From: Peronospora farinosa
Taxonomy: Eukaryota; Oomycota; Peronosporomycetes; Peronosporales; Peronosporaceae
Assembly: GCA_947646735.1 (NCBI GenBank)
Contig: CANTFK010000899.1
Coordinates: forward strand, 1 to 64,000
Direction: 5' to 3'
Length of the DNA stretch: 64,000 nucleotides
Shown in pieces: positions 32,343 through 42,887 of the stretch. The notes beneath the pieces are model-generated. The model made no database searches and was not told the origin of the DNA. It saw only the letters and a program-made list of their open reading frames with translations. The position numbers were made by a program, and so were the translations under genes. How positions within the stretch are numbered: position 1 is the first letter of the stretch; each line of letters opens with the position of its first letter.

Positions 32343-32831
32343 ACGCGAAGTTTAATCAAGTAGGTTGTGCATCTCGTGTCGTCACTTCCGTCTTCCAGGA
32401 GATCCATAGTGCTTTTATCCGCTTCAAAGCATCTTGCATCTATTTCAAAGCTTGTTGGCAGTATTCTCACACAAGTGATGAAGAAGAGGATAATGCGCCG
32501 ACATATGTGAAGCCGACCAGTAGCATCCCATAATCTTTTTACGAGCAGGTAACAATGTCAGCAAGCTAGAAAGATGGCACAATCGATGTAGACACGCGCT
32601 AGAATACTACTCGACCACAGTATGTACTGCCAGCTGTAAAGGCAATGCAGAACTGACAAGATGAAAGTCAAGTGGCAAGGTCTCCAGTAGATTCAACAAT
32701 CGTGGATGTCCATGAAGCTGTCAGCGCGGATATGCCAACATATAGGTATTGCATCCTGCAACACATAATAATTCAGGTTACTTTATTCCTGGTGATTAGA
32801 AAAAATCATTTTGATATTGCCGGTATTAACG
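32343..32831. other. Gene-free stretch
   Basis: 3' flank of the RING gene and 5' flank of PPIL3. No coding frame supported. Confidence 0.45.
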
Positions 32832-33774
32832 ATGGTACGTCTGATGGGCTGGCTACTCATGACATTTGCGCTAAAGCTGCTAATCTCTTACTCCGTATGT
32901 TTCTAGTCTGTTACACTGCACACGACACTAGGTGACATCAAGATTGAAGTTTGCTGCGACACCGCCCCCCATACCGCTGAAGTATGCCCAAAAAATTCGC
33001 ATTTTGCCATTTTTTACGTAATGATGTATACTTAACGTTGTAAATTATTGTCACTATTAGAATTTCCTGGCACTTTGTGCAAGTGGCGCCTATGACGGCA
33101 CAACATTTTACCGGCAAGATGCTGTTGCAACAAGATTGCACAAATTTTTACAAAAAAAATATGTCCCATAGGTTCTAAACTTTGTCACTATGATTACAGT
33201 AACATGAAAGGTTTTATGGTGCAAGGAGGAGACCCGACAAGTACAGGCAAAGGTGGCGAAAGTATATGGGGTGGAACCATTGATGATGAATTTCACCCGC
33301 AGAATCGAGTACGGCAGTGGCTGATTCGTGAAAATCGTTGATAGTTGTAGCCACTAACGTGTTGCTCTGTAAGCAGCACAACTGCCGAGGTGTCGTGTCC
33401 ATGGCCAATAGCGGTCCCAATACCAACAAGCAGCAATTCTTTATCACGTACGCCAAGCAGCCCCATCTTAACAACGTCTACACGATATTTGGCAAGTACG
33501 TGGGAATGAAAATAGTCCAAAATGGATTTATGTGGTGGTGTATATCACCCGGAGTTAGTGCTTTGATATTATCGACCACCACGATAGTATCTCACTGATA
33601 CATACTAACCATTTCGCTATTCCATTTGGGGGCTTCTCTTTTGACAGGGTCATCGATGGTATGGATACGCTGGATGCCATGGAAAAGACGCCTGTAGATG
33701 CCAAGAACCACCCGCTTAAAGAGATCGTGATCAAATCCGTCACCATGCATGCGAATCCGATTGCAGATATGTGA
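32832..33774 (+). CDS. PPIL3: Cyclophilin-type peptidyl-prolyl isomerase, PPIL3-like
   Basis: Six coding exons: 32,832-32,834 (ATG alone), 32,907-32,981, 33,061-33,113, 33,200-33,308, 33,377-33,495, 33,648-33,774. They join in frame to 161 residues, exactly the length of human PPIL3. The protein starts [16 protein letters not shown] and contains [18 protein letters not shown] (catalytic Arg44), [39 protein letters not shown] and [16 protein letters not shown]. His replaces the cyclosporin-contacting Trp (KQPHLNN), as in human PPIL3. Intron 3 has a GC donor (CG|GCAAGA) with a normal acceptor; the others are GT-AG. A spliceosome-associated role is known for the family. Confidence 0.93.
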
Positions 33775-35365
33775 AGATTCATCAATAGCAGACCAAATCG
33801 ATAGCAGCAGTAACGGAACGGATAATGGAAGTACGCTTAGTCGCTTGCTTCATTTCACTTATACGAAGCGTGTCATGAAGAGGGAAAAGAAATCATACAG
33901 AGTTTTAGTTGGCATCTGCGATTATGACACGTATCGAATTATTCATGAATATGTCCGATCGGGACCGCAATATCGGTGGATTCTACTTTGAAGCTTTTGC
34001 CGACGACAGAGCTGTCTATGGACGTGGAATAGGTCGCAAAGCGACAATGGGAGATGCTTGTTTGTTGAAAACTTCAAAGCCAGGCTGGCGTGACGAGTCA
34101 TAGAGTGTTCACTCTTATCATCGTCTTTCGAATTATGGCGGGCAGACACGTGCATCGGGGACAGCGTTTGCTGGATGTGACACTGCTATTTTGGCTGGCT
34201 AGGGACTTCTTTGTTTTTGTCAACCGTTGTAACCTTCCCTACGCTTCAATTCGTACAGCATCCGCAATAGCTTTCGTTTCTGCATCAATCCGCTGTTATG
34301 TTTTTCCGATTTCGTTGAAGCCATCGAGGCTCTCTCGACTGTTTAGTACTTCGAGGCATGCTACTCGTCTGCCTAAGCGTCAGCCGTACAAGCTGTATGG
34401 CTCGTATGCACTCACGTCTCTCGAGCAGCATCAGTTTTTATGCGGACCGGACCAAGCAGTAAGTGACACCGGCTACAATAGCGATGTGCTATACGTCGTT
34501 AAAACTTAGATAAGCGAGCGCACCCATCGTACTAGCAGCAAATGATCATGACGTTTGTGTATTACGAGCATATTCTGCCATAAGAGCGCTCCAAATTGTA
34601 AGGTGCATACGTGAGGTGCCTTTAGGAAGCAGCGCTGAATGGCCCGCTACTAAAGTTCTTGCGATCAGACCGGTTTGTATAAGCTAATATTTGAAGTGAC
34701 GACGCAAATTAAAAGAATCTTTACGAGGGGCGAAGGGCGAAAAAGCAAATGCCGCTGAGCCGACGACTCGATCGCCGAGCGCGAATCCCGGTCCCACGAA
34801 GCGAACTTGCCAAGAACGTGAATTGACCGGCCCCGTCCAGGTGCATCAGCGGTCGATCGGGACTGATCGGTGTGGTGCCCGGCGCTTGTTGCGATCATTG
34901 AGCCACTGTTTACACCTCGGACTGGATTGCCGATTCCACGTGCCCTTTTCGGAGTGTCCCCCGTGACGCCCGACGTCTCGAGCCAGCAGATTAAGCCAGC
35001 GAGGCGAAGAATGACGAAGTCCTGGTAGAAGCACTCCAGACATCTTACCAAGTTTAATGTTTGAAATAGACGGTCTGTTACTACAGATACAAAGATCAAA
35101 TAAATTTTCACTCATTTTGAGGTGTCTCATTATCATTACATGTTTTTTCGATTCAGATAACCTGCATTGCCCAAAAATGGTGCATGGAAGTTTCTATCAT
35201 ATTGTCCAAAGCTACAGCCCAATTGAAGCGTATGATGCTGATGACTTGTTTAGTTTAGAGATTGACCATTATCACAAAAGCAACGTGATTGCTGCTGGAG
35301 AAGTTGGCAGGATTGGTCGTGGCCATGTCGCCAAAGAACGCTTTTTACCTACTCCAGTGGACAGA
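33775..35365. other. Gene-poor stretch
   Basis: A minus-strand coiled-coil-like frame around 34,430-34,130 (FNEIGKT, QRIDAETKAIADAV) is split by two stops and was not assigned. The remaining frames to the LTR are not convincing. Confidence 0.4.
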
Positions 35366-35971
35366 TGTAGACGGGAACTTCTACGAAGTTGCCTCGTACT
35401 ACGAGCACACACCTTATGCACAAGCGAGGAAGCGGTTATACCGTCTTACCTTCGCGTGCGAGGGTGGTTGGGAGGTTGGGAGGTTGGTCGACTGCTTAAG
35501 CAGTCGTACCCCAGTTGCCTCTCGCTTAAGCGAGAGTGCAACGAACTTCTTAACACTAAAGCACCGACATCACGCAGAAGTCTTTGCAACTTCTGGTGCG
35601 TGGTGCGTTTGTTTAAGTAAATTCAAGACTGAGCTATATTTAATTAATTATAACTAAATATATGCTTAACTACTGATTGGCTATATATATATATAGATCG
35701 GATACGCGACTCTTTAGAAGCGTATCCTGTCGCATGATCTTAAATCTAGATTTAAGATCGCAACTGACGTCTTTCTGAGACGTCGCGATGCCTAGCTTCA
35801 ACTAGCGTCATCCCTTCCCATGTGAATCCATAAATGGATATCACATTCACGAGGGTGGATCACATTTGTGTATCACACCCAAGTGACAGGTCAAAAGTAA
35901 TCATGGATACTTTTAGACCAAACATTAAGTATATTACTTAATGTTTACGTGTAACTAGATACCCTGTTACA
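35366..35971 (-). repeat. 3' LTR, chain of palindromes
   Basis: Ends TGTAGACGGG...CCTGTTACA. It contains perfect palindromes at 35,489-35,506 (18 bp), 35,519-35,536 (18 bp), 35,681-35,696 (16 bp) and 35,736-35,759 (24 bp). Hairpins include GGATACGC/GCGTATCC (35,700-35,727), GACGTCT/AGACGTC (35,766-35,784), AAAAGTA/TACTTTT (35,893-35,914) and AAACATTAAGTA/TACTTAATGTTT (35,920-35,946). Confidence 0.95.
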
Positions 35972-35983
35972 CCATCCCCCGTT
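35972..35983 (-). promoter_or_regulatory. Polypurine tract
   Basis: Minus-strand AACGGGGGATGG directly abuts the 3' LTR. Confidence 0.65.
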
Positions 35984-36044
35984 TTAGAACGATGTTTACA
36001 TTTTGTAAAACATCGCCTAAGAGACAGAGAGACTGGCGAGCCGT

Positions 36045-36073
36045 TATAAACGCGCCGCTTTAGTCTGCTCAGT
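36045..36073 (+). promoter_or_regulatory. Possible antisense promoter: TATAAA and GCTCAGT
   Basis: TATAAA at 36,045-36,050 and GCTCAGT at 36,067-36,073 lie just upstream of the antisense ATG (36,078). GCTCA matches the start of the oomycete initiator consensus (GCTCATT...). The other element has GCTCAGT 18 bp before its antisense ATG. Confidence 0.4.
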
Positions 36074-36077
36074 ACTC

Positions 36078-37521
36078 ATGCCACCGAAACGTGGTAAGGC
36101 TGATGGGTCGCCTGCAAAGGCACCCATGCAGTCCAGCACTAAGCGCACGCGCCGCGATTTATCGCAGCCGTCGCAAAGTGCTTCAGGCACTGGGGTGGAT
36201 CTTCCATCTCACGATAATGTGGATGAAGATCCATCTCTCATTGTAGACTACAATGAGACCACAGGACTGCCATCACCCCAAAATTGCGATGAGCATAGTG
36301 CATTGATGGGACATATTTCCCCATCATTTGAGGCACCCGTCCTTGAGGAAGCATCTATGCTTCCTACAAGCGAAGGTAAAACCCCGTCGCTGCGCCTACG
36401 AGCGCAGCGACTAAGACTGAGCGCGCTACTTCAAAAGAAGTAGTCGCGATTCAGTCAGATGTAACTTCTCAAGCTGATGTCTTGACAATCCATAATGGAG
36501 ATTCAGACTCAGGTGAGTGTGAGTTTAAAGCTCCACCAAGTACATCTTCGGCCTCACTAGCCCGCCGTCGCGAGGGCGGCTACGTGAGTGGTGGCTTGCC
36601 ACCAATGTCACCTCCATCTGAGTGGATGAACTCGGATGGGTCTAGTGCAGCGCTTTTGCAGCGTGCAACTATAGACGCTCATAAATTTTATAGCGTCTTT
36701 CCCTTGTGTAAAATGCAGGGAAAAGCGCTTGGTCGTGCTTTTCCAGTCCAGTCGTGCTGCGTTCTAACGAAACAGCCGACGACTATAAAGCTGAACTTCG
36801 GCGCCGTGTTACCTTGCATGTAGATGCAACGAAACAGCGGTCGCAGCGAATCAGCTTCGCCATGAAGCGTGTGCATGAAATTATGGGCGGTAAGCGACCC
36901 CCAATTAATTCTCGCCACGCTTCTTCTGCTAGTCCTTCCGGACCTAGCAGAAAGAAGTCAGCTGGTGCTGCTTCACATAAGCAGCCACTAGCCCAGGCAC
37001 GTCAACGCGCAAAGCATCCACAGACTCCCACGAGTCAAAGCTCGTTTAGTAATCCTTCCATTGGAAAAGGATTTGTAGCTTTCGCTTCACAAACCGGTGG
37101 GCCAACAGCCTTCCAACAAGGAAGCGCGTATTCCCATCCGTGTCCACCAACACAGGTGACGCCCTATAGGAGTGGCGATTACGCCCACCTACTCGCGGCT
37201 GCCTACCCTGCTGCTGTTCAGTCGCAGGCTGAGTCTGCTGCGCTGAAGAGGCAGGTGAAAGATCTCGAGAGTCAAGTCTCGCGACTGACCTCGGATCTGC
37301 GCGATGTGAGGGCGAGGGATCGTCAGGCGTATGACCGCCTGAAGACCCGCTTGGACATCTTAGAGCGACTGGTGATGAGAGACCCGCGTCAAGCGCGGAG
37401 TCCTCCTCGATCACCGAGTCCTCTATCGCCTCGTTCATACACGGGGAGCCTCTCGGCTTCCTCGTCGCCTGATCGGTCGCGACGCTCGACTCGCAGTCGA
37501 CGTCACCATCGGTCTCGTTAG
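36078..37521 (+). pseudogene. Antisense ORF of the 35-43 kb element
   Basis: Plus strand, three frames in series: 36,078-36,443 (ATG, Lys/Pro/Ser-rich start MPPKRGKADG), then about 36,400-36,770 in a second frame (PPMSPPSEWMNSDGSS), then 36,712-37,521 in a third. The last holds a basic helix region (ETADDYKAELRRRVTLHVDA), a Ser/Gln-rich part, a coiled coil (LKRQVKDLESQVSRLTSDLR, RLKTRLDILERLV) and an Arg/Ser tail. 37,046-37,521 overlaps pol on the other strand, the coiled coil facing the pol linker. Two single-base shifts would join the pieces. No known family. Confidence 0.62.
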
Positions 37522-38758
37522 ACCGATGCGGATATGTGATCAATTCTGGATCAACATACCGTTTCAGACGACCCACGTAAAATACGGGGTGCGTCTTCAT
37601 ATACGGTGGGAGAGTGAGCCTGTAATTTAGGTCTCCAACTTCTTCAACCATTGTAAAGGGCCCAATGAATCGGGGCAATAGCTTAGTAGTACCACCAGGT
37701 AGTACAGAAATTGCATGTTTAGGTAGAGTAGCAGTACTTAATAGCACTTTGTCCCCAACACTAAAGTGTTCATTGTTTTTGAGACCATGCTGGTCTGCAT
37801 ATTGTTTTTGCTTGTCCTGTGCGCTTGCCATCGCGTCACGGACTTTACGTGTGATGGCTAATCTCTCATCCACAAAGCGCTGAGCTTCGCTCACGCTTTA
37901 AGCATCCAGCTCGCCTATGACGCCTCCAAGAGGTCGTTCATGGGTCGACGCTGTTGACAACACTATAGTGTCATCATCAAGGAGCACTGGCATTTCTTGC
38001 CGTGCCTCCTTTGTGACACCTATAGGTGTCGTGACCACTGCTAAATTAGCAGTGTCACTAGGGCAACCTTGTCCCTCTTTGGCATTCGCACCGAGCGAAG
38101 TGAAGGGCCCTCCCCCACTAAGACTCGGGCTGCGTAAAAACGAGACTGGCGTTCGAGGATGACGCAGTCCGTGAATGTAAAACGGTGTTTCACCCGTACT
38201 GGCATGAACACTGTTATTAATAGCGAACTCCACGAATGGCAATTGCTTGCTCCATTCTGTAGGAGTCGCTATTGTACGCAACACATCCGCCACGACTCGA
38301 TTGGCCCGTTCTGTTTGGACATCGGTCTGGGGATGATCAGCGGTTGACATGTGGAGCTTGCTTCCCAGCAGCTCAAACACATGTCGCCAAAAACCCGACG
38401 TAAAACGCGGATCCCGGTCCGATACTATGGACTCGGGCATCCCGTGTAGTCGATACACGTGATCCACGAACAAGAGGGCAGCCTCTTTTCCTGAGATCTT
38501 GGTGCTACATGGTGCCAAGTGCACCATCTTGATCAGTCAGTCTACAAAGACGACGAGCCCCGTCCTGCCTTTATGGTCAGGCGGTAAGCCAAACATGAAG
38601 TCCAAACTGACCGACTTCCAACAATCCGTTGGAATCGGCAGTGGCTTCAGTGGCGCACTGTTCGAAGGTGCAGGCTTTATGCGCTGAAACTCTTCGCAAG
38701 AGCGAATATAGTTGGCCACCCACCGATATAGGTGGGGCCACCAAAATTCCTCTGACAC
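37046..38758 (-). pseudogene. Integrase core, tail and chromodomain of the 35-43 kb element
   Basis: Minus strand. 38,758-38,537 has the zinc-segment end (second Cys reads Phe, SCEEFQRIK) and SLDFMFGLPPD, then a TGA where related copies have Arg (FVD-R-LSKMVHL). 38,527-37,898 has IVSDRDPRFTS and TDVQTERANR (catalytic Asp and Glu). 37,894-37,046 has the integrase tail (LLPRFIGPFTMVEEVG, HPVFYVGRLKRY), a 130-residue disordered linker and a chromodomain start ending ILFQWKDY at a frame break. Confidence 0.88.
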
Positions 38759-40622
38759 TCATAAGAATGTCGTTTCACGGCCCAGATGCCCACTAGATGG
38801 CGCATCATGGCACTCGTGAAGTATCATCAGCTTGAGATCTGTGTCATGAGGGACATAGATTCTCAAGGGATCACAGGGTGACAGTTGATGCCATAACAGG
38901 CCATCACTGTAACTAAAGCGATTCAACTTCGCTTTGAGGTGCGACGGAAGGGTAACCTTTCGTCCACCAAAATGATCCAACAGCAGGCGACAATGTTCGT
39001 CCTGACTGTAACACTTCTTGATATCGGAGGCCATTGAGCTCGTCAAATGGTAGGCCTTCATGGCTGCCAATGTTGACGACTCAATTTGTGCTTTCGCACG
39101 AGACACACTTTCCTGGTGTCTTGCCTCGAAGTCTGGTCTGCGCGATAACGCGTCAGCCAAGACATTTGACTTACCCGGCTTATATTCAGCTTTGAAATTA
39201 AATTCAAAGAAGAATGTTAGCCATCTTGCCATTCTCGGCGAGAGATGCGGTGAATTTATAGCGGTCCGCAGTGATGCGTGATCCGTATAAACCACAAAAG
39301 GTTCGGTGCCAAGAGGTGCACCCGAAGCTTTACAAGGGCATACTTAATTGAAAGTAGCTCCTTGTCATGCACAGGGTAATTCAGCTCGGAAGCTTTTAAA
39401 AGCCGAGACTGATAAGAAATGACGCGGTCAACGCCGTTGTCATCCTTCTGCATGAGCGCGCTGCCGATTGCAAAATTGCTTGCATCGCAGACGACGCTAA
39501 AGGGCTTATCCGCGTCTGGAAATGCCAAGACCGGTGCCTCTACAAGAGATTGCTTCACTGAAGTGAACGCATCTTCTTGCTCCTTAGACCAAGTCCATTC
39601 TGTATCCTTTTTTAAAAGGTCAGACAATGGCTTGGTCTGCTCCGCATAATTCTTGCTGTACTTATGCAAGTAATTAGCGAGCCCAAGGAATTGGCGCAGA
39701 TCCTTCACATGTCGTGGGACTGGCCATTCCTTTACAGCCTTTACCTTTTCTGGGTCTGCTCGTACACCATGTGCACCTACGATGCAGCCCAGTACCGGTA
39801 TCTCGAGGACCCCTATTACGCACTTTTGCAAGTTACGTATAATTGGGCGTCACCCAGAGTCTGCAACACAGCGTCTAAATGACGCTTGTGCGACTCTATC
39901 GCGCTCAGACCGTCCTCCGCCCTACTATGCACGAATACATCGTCAAAGTAATAAGGCGCGTAGGCACGTTTCTGACGCATCACGTGAGCCACTACTCGGT
40001 TGAATGTTGCCGGAGCATTTTTCAACCCTTGTGGCATCACAAGCCACTCCCACAGCATACCGCTTGGGGTGCTTACTGCCGTTTTGGCTACATCGGTATC
40101 TCTCATGAGAACCTGATAGTAGCCATCCTTCAGATCCAACGCGGAAAAGATAGTTGACTTTCCCATGGAATTCAACAAAACATCTTTCCACTGGATCGGC
40201 GTTTGAGCTGGAATGGTGGCCGTGTTCAGATTATTATAAGCATTAACCACGCGCCATCCACCTGTTGCTTTACGCACACAGAAGGTCGTGCTGCAGTGAG
40301 GCGACTTGCTCTCACATACATGTCCCGCCTTAGTTCGCTTGTCGAAGAACTCATCGATGTGATCGACTTGTTCCTTCGGCAACGGCCATTGCCTGGTCAC
40401 ACAATACTTGGTGCCAGGCTCCAGGTCAATTTCGTGCCTGATGCCCCTATCGGTCGGTAGGCGGCTCGGCACTTCTGCTGGAAACACATCACGGTGTTTC
40501 CACAGAACATCATAGAACGGGCTGTCCTTCAAGGCTTCCCAGCCTTGAGCAGCGAACCATTTCTTTTTGTCGGTCTCCAAGACGCTCTCATCCATTGTGG
40601 ATGAAGAGCAACAGTCCACCAC
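38759..40622 (-). pseudogene. Reverse transcriptase and RNase H of the 35-43 kb element
   Basis: Minus strand. 40,622-39,816 encodes the RT palm intact through DLKDGYYQVLMRDTD, PSGMLWEWLVMPQGLKNAP and YYFDDVFVHSRAE. A frame change at about 39,820 leads to 39,831-39,256 (VLGCIVGAHGVRADPEKV, VVCDASNFAIGSALM, HDKELLSIKYAL). Another frame change leads to 39,295-38,759 (VYTDHASLRTAIN, SNVLADALSRRPDF) and the integrase N-terminus (HECHDAPSSGHLGRE). All catalytic residues are present, but the frames are separate. Confidence 0.9.
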
Positions 40623-41690
40623 GTTCTCTTCTGGAACTGGTGCGACTATCTCGTGGATCTTTCCTTCCTTTTGTTCGGACAGGATCCCACGTCATCTCCG
40701 AGAGATTTACTATCTCCTCGGCAGATGTCAAGACAAGTTGGAGCACCTCAACTGAGGATGCCTCCGGCATTTTGTCTTCGACGGCCTCGAACAACTCGTT
40801 CGTAGGTCCGTCCTCTTGGACCGAGACTGATCCAAGGGTCACTCGTTTCGACGTGCCCTTGATCGTCTTAATACGTCTGGTGCTCGTTCTTCGAGTCACC
40901 ACGACCTTTGACCTGGAAGAAGGTGTCGTTGCTAATTCAGCTAACGCACTCCTTCCAACCGCACCAGGCTCTTGGCTCTGTGCCGGTTCTTGTGGCGCTT
41001 GACTTCCTGTCAGCCCACCATCAACTGCCACAGGTTCTCGGCTCTGTGCAGGACTATTAAAGACATGACTACTTGTCATCGCCCCATTCACTACACCAGT
41101 CTTATCGACCAGGAATGTGTCACCTGACTTTCCGCCAGTGCACTTCCAACTACACCACTCCTTTTGAGCTGGGCAGTTCCTGGTGTCGATTGACATACCG
41201 TCATCGCACCCTCAACTGTGTTGGACACAGCATCAGTCACATAAGCCTCTCGCAAGAGCACATCCTTTCCGGTGTCTTGCGTAGAGCTAGCGACTGTGCG
41301 TGTACGCCAGTCTATCCATGGTTGGTGTTTAGCTAACCAAGGCATGCCTAGGATGAGGTCGTACGGACTCTCCATACCTAGCACTGTGAACTTCTATGTA
41401 CACGAGAAGTCACTGAAGCTGAAGGCGAGTTCAACTTGAACTCCCTCCGATTTGAAGAGCGCGCCGTTCGCTAAACGAACGATCACCTCTTCTCGCTTGC
41501 CATCCTGGCAAAGCGACTCATAACTCGCCGGTCTCTTTTTCAGAGCCGCGAGTTTCACAAAGTTTTGTTATGCACCCGAATCCACGAGAAGGGTCATCAC
41601 TTGGTCATAGCCTCGTACTCGAGCGCTATAGACTAAAAGGGTTGAGGTCCGACCTTTCGGAACCTCAGGGACTATGCTACCCATTGTTCG
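40588..41690 (-). pseudogene. Protease and spacer of the 35-43 kb element
   Basis: Minus strand. The pol frame starts within the gag end (MGSIVPEVPKGR) in another frame than gag. The protease active site LLVDSGA is followed at once by TAA (near 41,568); a TAG lies before FTVLGMESPYDLILGMPWL. 41,196-40,588 is an acidic spacer without the 66-bp repeats of the other family. Confidence 0.8.
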
Positions 41691-41691
41691 A

Positions 41692-42828
41692 TCACCCTGA
41701 ACTTAGGGGTAGCTCCAGAGTCCGCGACAGTAGGGCATCCCGCCCATACTGCGCTCCCGCATTTCCCGACCCATCTTGGGCAGGTGCTGAACTCGTGCGT
41801 CGTGCACGTTGGTTTTTCGCACCTCCCTTAGGGTTGGGAGACCTTTTGCTGTCTGCCTTAGCACCAGTAGCTACCTTGGCGTAGCAGCGAGCCATCATAT
41901 GGCCTCGCTTGCCGCACTTGTAGCAGATCACATCTGCATTGCCTAACTCCATAGGAGTGGCATCAGACTTCTCGGACGACGGCCTGTAATAGGCTGTCGC
42001 CGAGGCGCTGTTGTAGGATTGCTCCTCAACTAAGGCAATGTCAATTGCCTCTTCCATCGTCGCTGGCACCTTTCTGAAAAGGGCCTGACGCGATGGGCCA
42101 TGCCTAAGTCCATTCATGAACGTGGCTACCTTGATACGCTCTGGTATCGGTTCCCCATTGATGGACGCCGACAGCGAACGCATCTCCTGCACAAATTCTT
42201 GCAGAGAGCGTTTCGCCTGTCGTGCTCCAAAGAAGCGCGCCATAAGCAACACTTCGTTGTTAGGCGGCTGATACATGGCGCGAATCTTTGCCTTAAAGAT
42301 CGCCCATGATGGAAATGCATTAGCATTAGCCATCAGCGCAGAGTATGCCCACTCTGACGCTTTGCCACGCAAGTTGGACATGGCATACGACACCATTCTG
42401 GTGTCGTCTTCGATGAGCTGCGCCACTCCACATTGATCCACTGCTAATAGCCAGTGAACAATCGTGTGAGGGCTAGTTCCATCGAACTTCGGAGGGTCCA
42501 TCCGAATGGGCCTCGGTTGAGCAGGCCGGGCAGAGAGCGTCTTAACAGTTCTGTTGAGCGCCTCACTTCGTGCCTGCTCAAGCCTAAGCTCATCTTGAGT
42601 CTTAGTGATGGACTCAGCGGTGGCTTGGCTTTTTACCTCGGACGCGTTTCTACGCTGTCCGAGCACAAACGCCTCAAATTGCTTCAACTGAGCAACATGT
42701 TGCTCAGGAGGACAATGCAAGAGATTGACCAGGGCTTGTTCGCCAAGTCCCTGCGCCATATGCTCTGCCAACTCCCTATGATGTTGGTAGAGGTGAGGGA
42801 AGTCACTCCAGTCCATATTAAGGACCAT
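41692..42828 (-). CDS. Gag of the 35-43 kb element
   Basis: Open from an ATG at 42,828 for about 378 residues: MVLNMDWSDFPHLYQHHREL, a coiled region, then the capsid-type domain (IRMDPPKFDGTSPHTIVHWL, LRGKASEWAYSALM, FVQEMRSLSASING). A CCHC zinc knuckle CYKCGKRGHMMARC follows, then a basic tail. Gag packages the element RNA; this is the only intact retroelement frame in the window and ends in a frame different from pol. Confidence 0.85.
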   Translation of the reverse strand: MVLNMDWSDFPHLYQHHRELAEHMAQGLGEQALVNLLHCPPEQHVAQLKQFEAFVLGQRRNASEVKSQATAESITKTQDELRLEQARSEALNRTVKTLSARPAQPRPIRMDPPKFDGTSPHTIVHWLLAVDQCGVAQLIEDDTRMVSYAMSNLRGKASEWAYSALMANANAFPSWAIFKAKIRAMYQPPNNEVLLMARFFGARQAKRSLQEFVQEMRSLSASINGEPIPERIKVATFMNGLRHGPSRQALFRKVPATMEEAIDIALVEEQSYNSASATAYYRPSSEKSDATPMELGNADVICYKCGKRGHMMARCYAKVATGAKADSKRSPNPKGGAKNQRARRTSSAPAQDGSGNAGAQYGRDALLSRTLELPLSSG

Positions 42829-42867
42829 GTCAACCACACGCACGCTCAGAGAGACGGGTCGTGGGAA

Positions 42868-42885
42868 GGACTACTAGTGCTACCA
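42868..42885 (-). promoter_or_regulatory. Primer-binding site
   Basis: Minus-strand TGGTAGCACTAGTAGTCC begins two bases inside the 5' LTR. Its first 8 bases complement the 3' end of initiator Met-tRNA, and it is shared, with one or two differences, with the other family. Confidence 0.55.
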
Positions 42886-42887
42886 AG

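Noticed and set aside
34130..34430. Minus-strand coiled-coil-like frame
   Set aside because: Two stops and no family match; may be a pseudogene but cannot be supported.
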